From: CAMASH01 sp041746635
GTDB lineage: Bacteria; Verrucomicrobiota; Verrucomicrobiia; Chthoniobacterales; Terrimicrobiaceae
Length of the DNA: 64,000 bases
Assembly: GCA_041746635.1 (NCBI GenBank)
Contig: JBGTGQ010000030.1
Location: 3,741-67,740 of the forward strand
Direction of reading: 5' to 3'
Shown here: positions 1-6,776 of the stretch, piece by piece
Layout: the number at the start of each line of letters is the position of its first letter
Position numbering within the stretch: the stretch's first letter is position 1
Position numbers and translations under genes: made by a program
Notes under the pieces: generated by a model
Database searches by the model: none
What the model saw: the letters and a program-made list of their open reading frames with translations, nothing else
What the model was told of the DNA's origin: nothing

Positions 1-1
1 T

Positions 2-226
2 AGGTTTGTGGCCGAGGTTGAATCCGCAATTGCCACCGTGGTCGCTGCCCCGACATGCTGGCGCGTCGTCGAAGATCCTGAGATTCGGCGCTATGTCTTC
101 GCGCATTTCCCGTTCGTCATTTACTACCGCTGGGAAGCACAGACTGAGCATGTGGTCATCTACGCCATTATGCATTGCAGCCGGGAGCCAGGTTATTGGC
201 ATGACCGCATCAAAAAAACTATCTAG
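2..226 (+). CDS. RelE/ParE-family toxin, C-terminal part (cut by window edge)
   Basis: The reading frame is open to the left edge, so the beginning of the gene lies outside the window; a GTG at 8 is the first start codon inside it but is probably internal. The visible 74 residues show the end of a RelE/ParE toxin fold: an amphipathic RFVAEVESAI helix, a P-x-x-W-R-V segment, then alternating beta strands with FPFVIYYRW and VVIYAIMHCSREPGYW, the usual C-terminal block of ParE toxins. Such proteins block gyrase or cleave mRNA on ribosomes and are paired with a small antitoxin, expected just upstream outside the window. It ends only 9 bases before aroE. Confidence 0.8.
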   Translation, partial: RFVAEVESAIATVVAAPTCWRVVEDPEIRRYVFAHFPFVIYYRWEAQTEHVVIYAIMHCSREPGYWHDRIKKTI

Positions 227-235
227 CAAAAGCGA

Positions 236-1144
236 ATGAACGAGGTTTACCAAGCGAGCGACCTGGCGGGCGGCAAACTCGCCGACCTCACTCCCCCCGC
301 CCGCCTCTCAGTTTTTGGCGATCCCGTCGCGCACTCGAAATCCCCCGCCTTCCATAACGCCGCCCTCCGCGCTGCCGGTATTGATGCCCAATACGTTAAA
401 ATCCACGTCCGCCCCGACGAACTCCACGCCACCCTTCGCGCCCTGCCCGACGCCGCTTTCCTCGGCACCAATGTCACCATCCCGCACAAAGCCGGAGCGC
501 TCGCCGCCGTGGACGAGGCCGACGACTACGCGCGCAAATCCGGCGCGGTGAATACCGTCATGGTGGACGCCGGCCAACTCGTCGGATTCAACACCGATGG
601 CCCCGGCCTTCTCAGAGCCATCCGCGAGGAATTTTCCGCCGACCTCCGTGACCTTCGCGTTATGCTCCTCGGTGCCGGAGGCGGAGCCGGCCGCGCCATT
701 GCCGTTCAGTGCGCCATGGAAAATTGCCCCCGCCTCGTTCTGGTCAATCGCACCGCCGAAAAAGCCGCCACCCTCGCGGCCGAACTCGCCCCCTTCTTCC
801 ACCGGGGCCCGGCCGACCGCATCCTCGCCCTTCCGCACGAAGAGTCTTTCCTGCGCGAGCAACTCGCCCACACCGACCTCGTCATCAACGCCAGCTCCGT
901 CGGCATGCGACCCACTGACGCGCCGCTCCTCCCCGCCAGCCTGCTCACCGCGAATCTCTTCGTTTACGACACCGTCTATACGACCGGCACCTCCCACCTC
1001 GTGGCCGACGCCACCGCCGCCGGAGCCCGCGCCGCCAACGGCCTCTCCATGCTCCTGCATCAGGGTGCCCTCTCCTTTGAGATCTGGTTCCAACGCCCCG
1101 CCCCACTGGACATCATGCGCGCCGCGTTGCAATCCGCTACCTGA
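236..1144 (+). CDS. aroE: shikimate dehydrogenase
   Basis: Cytosolic NADP-dependent enzyme that reduces 3-dehydroshikimate to shikimate in aromatic amino-acid synthesis. The 302-residue protein has the substrate-binding GDPVAHSKSP block (residues 28-37), NVTIPHK with the catalytic lysine at 85, the partner aspartate in GFNTDGPG (121), a glycine-rich nucleotide loop GAGGGAGRA (146-154) followed by NRT (171-173), whose Arg/Thr favour NADP, and NASSVGM. ATG at 236 is the first possible start; the N-terminus is about 20 residues longer than in many family members and no good ribosome binding site is visible. The TPR gene follows after 3 bases, so they are probably co-transcribed. Confidence 0.95.
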   Translation: MNEVYQASDLAGGKLADLTPPARLSVFGDPVAHSKSPAFHNAALRAAGIDAQYVKIHVRPDELHATLRALPDAAFLGTNVTIPHKAGALAAVDEADDYARKSGAVNTVMVDAGQLVGFNTDGPGLLRAIREEFSADLRDLRVMLLGAGGGAGRAIAVQCAMENCPRLVLVNRTAEKAATLAAELAPFFHRGPADRILALPHEESFLREQLAHTDLVINASSVGMRPTDAPLLPASLLTANLFVYDTVYTTGTSHLVADATAAGARAANGLSMLLHQGALSFEIWFQRPAPLDIMRAALQSAT

Positions 1145-1147
1145 AAA

Positions 1148-2116
1148 ATGGCCGGCGTCAAAAAACCAGGAAAGGGACTCATGGCCGCCGTCTTCACCCG
1201 CGTTGGTGACTTCATCATCACCGCCATACCGCTCTGGAAAATCCTGCGCGACCGCCAGGCCCTGCGCCGCATCCTGGAGAACCGCCGGGAGAAAAAGCAC
1301 TTCGGCGCCGTGGAGAAAAAACGCGAGGAATGGAAGGCCCGCAGCACCATCGAGGAGAAAACATTCTCGCGCCTTCGTGTTCTCGCCCGCTTCTTCCGCC
1401 GCCGCTTCACCGGCTTCCACCGCCGCACTCCCCTCAAGCACCTCATTGCGCTCTACCTGGGCCCTATCGCCGTTCTCTCCATGGTCCTCTGCGCCACCCT
1501 TCTCCTCACTCACAAACCGGTCCCGACCCAACCCTTGCCCGCCCTCAGCCCGCAAAAAAATTTTGAGAAGCTCCTCGGCCAGACCGGCCGGCTTATCGCC
1601 GACAACCATCCCGACGCAGCCGAGAAAAACCTCCCTGCCCTCACCGCCTTTGCTCCCGATCACCCCGCCGTACTCACCCACTCCGGCGCCATCCACCTCC
1701 TGCGCAAAAACTACCCCGCCGCCCGCGCCGCCTACGAACGCGCCCTCACTCTCAACCCGCGCAGCTACATCGCTCGCTACAACCTGGCGGAGATTGATTT
1801 CGTGACCAAAGACTACCCCGCCGCCCAGCGCCGCTTCGCCGAAATGCTGCAAAACAAACCCGACGACGAAACCCTCCTTTTCCGACTCGCCCTCTGCACC
1901 CTCATGCAGAACGACACGGACGCCGCCGACCGCTATATCCGCAGACTCTCTCCAACCGGCCGCTCCCCCGCCCGCCAATACGCCCTCGCCGCCCGCCTCT
2001 TTTACGAAAAGAACGACGCCGAAGCCCGCAAAGTCCTGGCCCAGGCCCGCACTCTTTTCAACGAAAACACCGCCTTCTACGACGCGACTTTCCGCCAGAT
2101 GGGTCTCATAAAGTGA
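1148..2116 (+). CDS. membrane-anchored TPR-repeat protein
   Basis: A 322-residue protein of unknown specific role. A basic, charged N-terminal third (rich in Arg/Lys/Glu) leads to one hydrophobic segment near residues 98-120 (LIALYLGPIAVLSMVLCATL). The C-terminal half has helix pairs typical of tetratricopeptide repeats, for example AIHLLRKNYPAARAAYERAL with NPRSYIARYNLAEIDF following. Such domains are protein-protein scaffolds, here predicted outside the membrane. It lies directly behind aroE. The region beyond its stop is the ragged edge of the gene-cassette cluster: an immunity pseudogene on the other strand ends about 25 bases away. Confidence 0.8.
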   Translation: MAGVKKPGKGLMAAVFTRVGDFIITAIPLWKILRDRQALRRILENRREKKHFGAVEKKREEWKARSTIEEKTFSRLRVLARFFRRRFTGFHRRTPLKHLIALYLGPIAVLSMVLCATLLLTHKPVPTQPLPALSPQKNFEKLLGQTGRLIADNHPDAAEKNLPALTAFAPDHPAVLTHSGAIHLLRKNYPAARAAYERALTLNPRSYIARYNLAEIDFVTKDYPAAQRRFAEMLQNKPDDETLLFRLALCTLMQNDTDAADRYIRRLSPTGRSPARQYALAARLFYEKNDAEARKVLAQARTLFNENTAFYDATFRQMGLIK

Positions 2117-2138
2117 CACCCGCCCCCGCGAAAAATGG

Positions 2139-2336
2139 CACCGAGATTTGGAAAATGGACCTGCCCTGCAGATCCATGTCGATAAGGTCAACGGTCAACT
2201 GCCAACCCGGATTGTCGAGCGTCTAAAGCCGCACCCCATACTGGTGCTCCCACGAATCAGCGCAGTGAGACTGATACCACTCGATAATGTCGCGGAAATT
2301 TACTGTCGTTCGCGGAGATGCTTGGCTTCGATTCAT
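2139..2336 (-). pseudogene. Imm53-like immunity protein, amber stop and lost C-terminus
   Basis: Reading leftward from an ATG at 2336 gives 37 codons, then an in-frame TAG (2223-2225), then the same frame continues with recognisable sequence to about 2142. Before the stop stands DIIEWYQSHCADSWEHQYGV and after it TLDNPGWQLTVDLIDMDLQG. Together these match the conserved core of Imm53 immunity proteins as I recall it (W-Y-x-S-x-C-x-x-x-W-E-H-x-Y-G, then T-L-D-N-P-G-W). The family is about 100 residues; here the last third is missing and similarity stops next to the TPR gene. It begins 18 bases after an attC core, the usual place for a cassette gene. The nonsense codon and truncation indicate a dead copy. 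Confidence 0.7.
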
Positions 2337-2353
2337 GGGATGGCGCGAGCAAC

Positions 2354-2475
2354 GCCTAACGACCCCATGCTCGGCGACGGCGGAGGCTGGCGCTGGCTGC
2401 GCGGTGAGGGAAAGGCGGAGGCAGGAAGCAGCCAGCGTGACAGCCGGAGTCGTTTGCTACAGCGCATGTTTAGGC
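2354..2475 (-). repeat. attC-like integron recombination site (site B)
   Basis: On the minus strand the site opens with GCCTAAAC (2475-2468), closes with GTTAGGC (2360-2354) and in between folds as an imperfect palindrome. CATGCGCTG near 2467 pairs with the reverse complement around CGAGCATG near 2368, and an inner GCTGGCTGC arm pairs with GCAGCCAGC. The GTTRRRY core, outer R boxes and long imperfect hairpin are the hallmarks of attC. The stop codon of the preceding cassette gene lies inside the R'' box, as is common. Confidence 0.72.
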
Positions 2476-2970
2476 GTTTCGCTCATCGGCGATAAAGGCG
2501 TTGAAGTCTTTGGCTGCGTAGTAGTCGGTTGGTAGGTAACGCCCCTCGACAGCGCGGTAAAGAAACGACTCGAATGAACGAGCGATGGGCTGGAAGAACT
2601 TGCGTGCGTCATCGGGTTCGTCGCTCCATGGACTCCACTCCTCGTGCGTAATGAAGCCGGGGACGCAAGCCTCAGTTGAAAAGTCGATGACGAAGGTGTC
2701 TCCGTTCGGTGCAGAACCGGCGTTGATGAACTTGTGCTTCAGGAGCGGAGCGGTTGCTTCGTCGGCGTAGAGCGATGCGGAAGAAAGAATACGAACGTGG
2801 GCAATAAAGCCGTCCGTCTGCGGCCACTCCCACTGCATGAAACGGAGAAGCCCCATCGGCAGGTTGAGGTCTTCGAGCCACTTCTTGATGTGTTCGGGCG
2901 CGTTGTCGCACTCCAGACTTCCGTCCTGGTCGAGATGGTGGATGAACTCTCCGCAAACGCTGTTCTTCAT
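2470..2970 (-). CDS. cassette-borne SUKH (SMI1/KNR4)-like immunity protein
   Basis: A soluble 166-residue protein without signal peptide. The middle and end resemble the SMI1/KNR4 (SUKH) fold: GSAPNGDTFVIDFS, an aromatic-rich strand segment, then PIARSFESFLYRAVEGRY, like the SFeeFL helix that closes SUKH domains. The N-terminal half is divergent. SUKH proteins neutralise polymorphic toxins used in contact-dependent or secreted inter-bacterial competition; no toxin gene is nearby. The gene is a classic integron cassette: start 26 bases after one attC core and stop inside the next attC. Assignment to SUKH is moderate; the cassette status is more secure. Confidence 0.6.
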   Translation of the reverse strand: MKNSVCGEFIHHLDQDGSLECDNAPEHIKKWLEDLNLPMGLLRFMQWEWPQTDGFIAHVRILSSASLYADEATAPLLKHKFINAGSAPNGDTFVIDFSTEACVPGFITHEEWSPWSDEPDDARKFFQPIARSFESFLYRAVEGRYLPTDYYAAKDFNAFIADERNA

Positions 2971-2995
2971 TGGATTACACGGGACGCGTAGAAAC

Positions 2996-3090
2996 GCCTA
3001 ACGACCCCAGCTCAGCGACCCGGCCCACGAGGGCGTTGGATTGCAACCTGGACGCGATGGCCGGGTTCGCTGCAGCGCATGGGGCGGCGT
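2996..3090 (-). repeat. attC-like integron recombination site (site A)
   Basis: Minus strand: ends with GGGGTCGTTAGGCGTT, identical to the end of site B, and contains the same CATGCGCTG block at its beginning. The arms GCTGCAGCGAACCCGGCC and GGCCGGGTCGCTGAGC pair over about 18 positions with few mismatches. The outer R'' box is degenerate (CGCCGCCCC instead of GCCTAAAC). Near-identical sites A and B are typical of one chromosomal cassette array. Confidence 0.68.
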
Positions 3091-3095
3091 CATGG

Positions 3096-3449
3096 TCAGC
3101 CTGCGGGGTGAATGGTGAACACGATACCAGCCTCCGTGCATATCTTCTTCAAGTCGTCCAGATGACCCGTCAACGCCTCTGACTCCCCTGCACACGTTGG
3201 CCACCAATCCAAAGTGGAACCACGCGGCAAACCCTTGAGAAGCGTCTTCAGGGTCGCAGGACTCCTGCACACCGTCTCGCCACCGCGAATGGCGCTGGTG
3301 CCGCCGAAGATAAACACCCACTCAGGACGCTCCGGCTTCGACTCGTAAACACGCCCGACTGACAGTGAATACTTGTTTGGCGGAACTGCGTCGGCAGCAA
3401 GAACGACCGACGCAAACGCGACGAACAGGAGAGTGATGATTCTTTTCAT
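3096..3449 (-). CDS. cassette-borne small secreted protein, function unknown
   Basis: A 117-residue protein beginning with a clear signal peptide (MKRIITLLFVAFASVVLA, cleavage expected after ADA). The mature part has two cysteines (in TVCRSP and PTCAGE) that could form a disulfide, and an aromatic PEWVFIFGGTSAIRGG stretch. I do not recognise the family. Start and stop sit 40 bases after an attC-type core and 6 bases before site A respectively, so it is the outermost cassette seen. Small exported proteins of unknown function are common cargo of chromosomal integrons. Confidence 0.65.
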   Translation of the reverse strand: MKRIITLLFVAFASVVLAADAVPPNKYSLSVGRVYESKPERPEWVFIFGGTSAIRGGETVCRSPATLKTLLKGLPRGSTLDWWPTCAGESEALTGHLDDLKKICTEAGIVFTIHPAG

Positions 3450-3488
3450 GGCTGTTTGACGGTGGATTTCACGAGACGCTCCGATGCC

Positions 3489-3495
3489 GCCTAAC
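3489..3495 (-). repeat. attC/attI core GTTAGGC upstream of first cassette
   Basis: The heptamer GTTAGGC on the minus strand, 40 bases before the secreted cassette gene, marks the entry side of the cluster. No clear palindrome extends to its right, so it is either an attI-type or a truncated attC half-site. No integron integrase is present in the 150 bases before pyrC or elsewhere in the window. Confidence 0.45.
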
Positions 3496-3605
3496 TCTCA
3501 TTATACGACTGGCGGAGTTTTTGGATCGCACCTTAATGCCCAAGTAGAGGCGACGGTAAGGAACGTCAACGACAATCCTCCCAGCCATAAAAAAATGTGC
3601 GAACA

Positions 3606-4889
3606 CTAAATAGCCCAGACGGTTTCGCCCGCCACGATGGTGCGGACGGCCCGACCTTTAAGTCTTGCGCCATGGAAGGGAGTGTTGCGCGAGAGGGATT
3701 CGGACTTTTGTTTTTCGAAGGTCCATTCGAGATCGGCATCGATCAGGGTCACATCGCCGGGAGCGCCGGGGGAAAGGGTTCCGCGATTGAGGGAGAGCAT
3801 TTTCGCGGGATTGATGGTGAACATCTCAATGATGCGATTGAGGGAGAGAGCCTTTTTTTTGTGCAGGAGGATGTCGCAAAAGAGCGCGAATTCAGTCTCG
3901 AGCCCGGTGATGCCGAAGGGGGCTTGGTCGAGTTCAACTTCCTTTTCGTAGAAGGCGTGGGGAGCGTGGTCGCTGCAAAGGATGTCAAGGGTGCCGTCGG
4001 CAAGGCCTTCGATGATGGCGTCGATGTCACGGTGCGTCCGCAGCGGCGGATTCATTTTGTAGTTGCTGTCGAAGGTCTGCAGCGAGTCGTCGGTGAGGGC
4101 GATGTGGTGCGGGCAGACTTCGCCGGAAATTTTGACCCCCCGGGTGCGGGCTTCGCGCAGCAGGCGCACGCTGCCGCCGGAGCTGATGTGCTGGCAGTGA
4201 ATGGGCGAATCGCACAGCTCGGCCAGGAGGATGTTGCGCGCCACGATCATCTCCTCGCCAGCACGGGGCCAGCCGGGCAGGCCGAGGCGAAGACTCCATT
4301 CGCCCTCGTGCATGATGCCACTGCCGACAAGCGAATAGTCCTGGCAATGGTCGAGCACAGTGAGGCCGAACATGCGGGCGTATTCCACGGCGCGGCGCAT
4401 GACTTCGTGGTTTTGCACACAATGGCCATCGTCAGTGATGGCCACAATGCCGGCCTTGATCATCGCGCCATAGGGCGCCAATTCCTCGCCGGCGAGGCCC
4501 TTTGTGATGGCCCCGGTGGTGAAAACGTTGACGCAGGCCGAGGCCAGGGCTTTTTCGCGGATGAGGGTGATTGTTCCCGCATTGTCGGCGACGGGACTGG
4601 TATTCGGCATGCAGACGACGCTGGTAAATCCCCCGGCGGCGGCCGCGCGGGAACCGCTGGCGATGGTCTCTTTATGCGACTGGCCCGGTTCGCGGAAATG
4701 CACATGCGAGTCAATCAGCCCCGGGGCGACGACCAACCCCGCCGCGTCGATCACCTCGACCTTGGACTTTGAACCTGGGACCTTGGACTTTTCCGAAATT
4801 ACTCCGTCCGCAACCCAGAGGTCGGCGATTTCGTCGCGTTTATTCGCGGGATCGATGATGCGGCCGTTGGTGATGTGGAGAATTTTCAT
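3606..4889 (-). CDS. pyrC: dihydroorotase, class I
   Basis: Zinc amidohydrolase that cyclises carbamoyl-aspartate to dihydroorotate, third step of pyrimidine synthesis. The 427 residues carry DSHVHFREPG (60-69, metal histidines), CMPNT, DHCQ, the CQHISS histidine and the catalytic CSDHAPH block near 310. Its start overlaps the pyrB stop by 4 bases (ATGA), so translation is probably coupled. Oddity: residues about 34-45 (SKVPGSKSKVEV) come from a duplicated 12-bp word (ACCTTGGACTTT at 4759-4770 and 4780-4791) that looks like an inserted spacer repeat tolerated in a surface loop. Last gene of the pyr operon. Confidence 0.95.
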   Translation of the reverse strand: MKILHITNGRIIDPANKRDEIADLWVADGVISEKSKVPGSKSKVEVIDAAGLVVAPGLIDSHVHFREPGQSHKETIASGSRAAAAGGFTSVVCMPNTSPVADNAGTITLIREKALASACVNVFTTGAITKGLAGEELAPYGAMIKAGIVAITDDGHCVQNHEVMRRAVEYARMFGLTVLDHCQDYSLVGSGIMHEGEWSLRLGLPGWPRAGEEMIVARNILLAELCDSPIHCQHISSGGSVRLLREARTRGVKISGEVCPHHIALTDDSLQTFDSNYKMNPPLRTHRDIDAIIEGLADGTLDILCSDHAPHAFYEKEVELDQAPFGITGLETEFALFCDILLHKKKALSLNRIIEMFTINPAKMLSLNRGTLSPGAPGDVTLIDADLEWTFEKQKSESLSRNTPFHGARLKGRAVRTIVAGETVWAI

Positions 4890-5821
4890 GAGGGAAGTCC
4901 GGCCCCTCCGGCGCAGAGGTAAAGCACGGCCATGCGCACGGCCAGCCCGTTGGTGACCTGCTCAAGGATCACGCTGTGCGGTCCGTCGGCCACGTCGCTG
5001 TCGATCTCGACGCCGCGATTGATCGGGCCGGGATGCATGATGAGGCAATCGGGTTTGAGTCGCTCGGCCCGCGCTTTGGTAAGGCCGAAGAGGGAGACGT
5101 ATTCGCCCAGGCCGGGGAAGTATTCCTTGCGCTGGCGTTCGTGCTGGATGCGCAGGAGGTTGATGACGTCGGCCGTCTCGAGCACGTCGTCGAGTTTGTG
5201 GGCGACGCGGACGCCAAGTTTTTCAAAAACTTTCGGAACGAGCGTGGTGGGGCCGACGAGGGTGACCCTGGCGCCGAGTTTGACGAGAGCGTAAATGTTC
5301 GAGCGAGCCACGCGGCTGAAGAGGATGTCCCCGACGATGGCGACATGCAGACCTTCGATTTTTTCGCGTTTTTCCAGGATGGTGAAAACGTCGAGCAAGC
5401 CTTGGGTCGGATGTTCGTGGGCACCGTCGCCGGCGTTGATGATGCTGGATTCCAGTCGGTCGGCCAGGAAGCGAGAGGCCCCGGCGGAGCTGTGGCGCAG
5501 AACGATGATGTCGGCGTGGAGAGCCTGGAGGTTCAGGGCGGTGTCTTTGAGGGTTTCGCCTTTTTGCAAGCTGGAGGCACCAACGGAAATGTTGACCACA
5601 TCGGCGCTGAGCCGCATGGCGGCCAGCTCGAAGGATGTACGGGTGCGGGTGCTGGGTTCGACAAAGAAATTTATGAGGGTTTTTCCGCGGAGGGCGGGAA
5701 CTTTTTTCAGACTGCGCTCGCCCACGCCTTTGAAAGCGCGGGCGGTTTCGAGGATGTGGCGGATTTCGCCGGGGCTCAACTCGTCCAGGCCCAGGAGGTC
5801 TTTGCGGGTCCAGGCGTTCAT
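4886..5821 (-). CDS. pyrB: aspartate carbamoyltransferase catalytic chain
   Basis: Condenses carbamoyl phosphate with aspartate, the committed pyrimidine step. The 311-residue sequence has the carbamoyl-phosphate motif EPSTRTRTSFE (55-65), the SLQKGE loop lysine (about 84-89), HEHPTQGLLD and the C-terminal MHPGPINRGVEI block. No regulatory pyrI is nearby, so activity is probably controlled through expression by PyrR. It overlaps pyrR by 4 bases at its start and pyrC by 4 at its end, making a tight three-gene unit. Confidence 0.96.
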   Translation of the reverse strand: MNAWTRKDLLGLDELSPGEIRHILETARAFKGVGERSLKKVPALRGKTLINFFVEPSTRTRTSFELAAMRLSADVVNISVGASSLQKGETLKDTALNLQALHADIIVLRHSSAGASRFLADRLESSIINAGDGAHEHPTQGLLDVFTILEKREKIEGLHVAIVGDILFSRVARSNIYALVKLGARVTLVGPTTLVPKVFEKLGVRVAHKLDDVLETADVINLLRIQHERQRKEYFPGLGEYVSLFGLTKARAERLKPDCLIMHPGPINRGVEIDSDVADGPHSVILEQVTNGLAVRMAVLYLCAGGAGLPS

Positions 5822-6375
5822 GGCAGCGCGGGTTGGACGACGTTCACGCTGTCGGGCACGGCGTCGAGGTTTTCAAAACGCACGCGGATTTTTTCCTCGC
5901 GGGTGGTGGGCAGATTTTTGCCGACATAATCAGCGCGGATGGGCAGTTCCCGATGTCCGCGATCGATCAGGACGGCGTATTGGATGCAGGAGGGCCGGCC
6001 GAAAGACGAGACGGCGTCCATGGCCGCCCGGCAGCTTCGGCCGGTAAAAAGGACGTCATCGACGAGCACCAGGGGCCGGTCATCCAAATCGAAGGGGAGC
6101 TCCGAAGGAACAACCGCCGTGGGTCGTCCGCGGGTGGAAAGATCGTCCCGGTGCATGGACACATCCACCACGCCAAAATCGGGCCGCACGCCTTCGATTT
6201 GCTCGATGTATTCGACCAGCCGCCGCGCGACCTCGACTCCGCGGGTGGGAATGCCGGCTACGACCAGGCGGGTTAGATCACTGTTTCGCTCCACAATTTC
6301 GTGGGCAATGCGACGGATGGCTTTGCGGATCGCTTCCGCATCCATCACCAGGAGCGTTGTTGATTTTTCTTTCAT
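5818..6375 (-). CDS. pyrR: PyrR: pyr operon RNA-binding regulator / uracil phosphoribosyltransferase
   Basis: A 185-residue PRT-fold protein. The PRPP-binding loop PLVLVDDVLFTGRSCRAA (about 108-125) and the N-terminal AEAIRKAIRRIAHEIVERN helix are diagnostic of PyrR. In characterised bacteria it binds pyr mRNA when UMP is high and lowers expression; it can also make UMP from uracil and PRPP. The ATG at 6375 gives a short extension before MDAEAIRK, which is the alternative start. The hairpin immediately in front of the start resembles a PyrR-binding loop, so autoregulation at the level of translation initiation is plausible. Confidence 0.94.
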   Translation of the reverse strand: MKEKSTTLLVMDAEAIRKAIRRIAHEIVERNSDLTRLVVAGIPTRGVEVARRLVEYIEQIEGVRPDFGVVDVSMHRDDLSTRGRPTAVVPSELPFDLDDRPLVLVDDVLFTGRSCRAAMDAVSSFGRPSCIQYAVLIDRGHRELPIRADYVGKNLPTTREEKIRVRFENLDAVPDSVNVVQPALP

Positions 6376-6376
6376 T

Positions 6377-6396
6377 CCCTTCGCGGTCTCTCAGGG
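6377..6396 (-). promoter_or_regulatory. candidate PyrR-binding hairpin in pyrR leader
   Basis: Minus-strand RNA reads CCCU-GAGAGACCGCGA-AGGG, a 4-bp stem with a purine-rich loop ending one base before the pyrR ATG. The known PyrR site is a stem with a GAGAGG-type loop (consensus as I recall ARUCCNGNGAGGYU); most fixed positions fit, three or four do not. Its AGGG arm is also the only ribosome-binding-like sequence, so bound PyrR would hide it. Confidence 0.45.
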
Positions 6397-6426
6397 CCGC
6401 ATTAAAAGGTTAAGGTTTACCCGATC

Positions 6427-6642
6427 TCAGGCGGCTCGCGAAGGCCGGATGCGTTCGTCCCGCCAGCCCGACCGGTATTTGACAATCCAATCCAGCAAGG
6501 CGCGTTCAAAGCCGATGTCCTTGCCGGCCTTCTCGCTTTCAATCCACTTGTGCCGCAGGATTTCTTCGCGCTCGGCCAAAAATTCCTTGTACAAGACGGA
6601 ATTCTTGACCAGATCTGCGCCCTCGGTTCTTTGGAGGTTCAT
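6427..6642 (-). CDS. small conserved charged protein
   Basis: A 71-residue soluble protein from the ATG at 6642 (MNLQRTEGADLVKNS). A further ATG at 6693 would add 17 residues but lies almost on a TATAAT hexamer (6702-6707, minus strand), so the internal start leaves a more sensible leader of about 50 bases. The sequence FLAEREEILRHKWIESEKAGKDIGFERALLDWIV is strongly helical and highly charged; I know the pattern only from uncharacterised bacterial proteins (a similar tail occurs in DUF4032-type sequences, from memory). It precedes pyrR by 51 bases on the same strand but is probably separately regulated. Confidence 0.6.
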   Translation of the reverse strand: MNLQRTEGADLVKNSVLYKEFLAEREEILRHKWIESEKAGKDIGFERALLDWIVKYRSGWRDERIRPSRAA

Positions 6643-6776
6643 CGCGGTAAATTTAAGAGGCCAATGCGGTCCGTTGTCAAACGGTTTTTCCAATATGAAA
6701 AATTATAATTCAACGCAACTCACTCTTTTTCAATGGTTTGAAATAATATATTTCCGTACAATTTTCCTTAACCCAC

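Noticed and set aside
308..2191. A 627-codon open frame on the minus strand opposite aroE and the TPR gene
   Set aside because: Gly/Glu/Ala-biased translation with no domain; it is the antisense shadow of two well-supported genes in GC-rich DNA.
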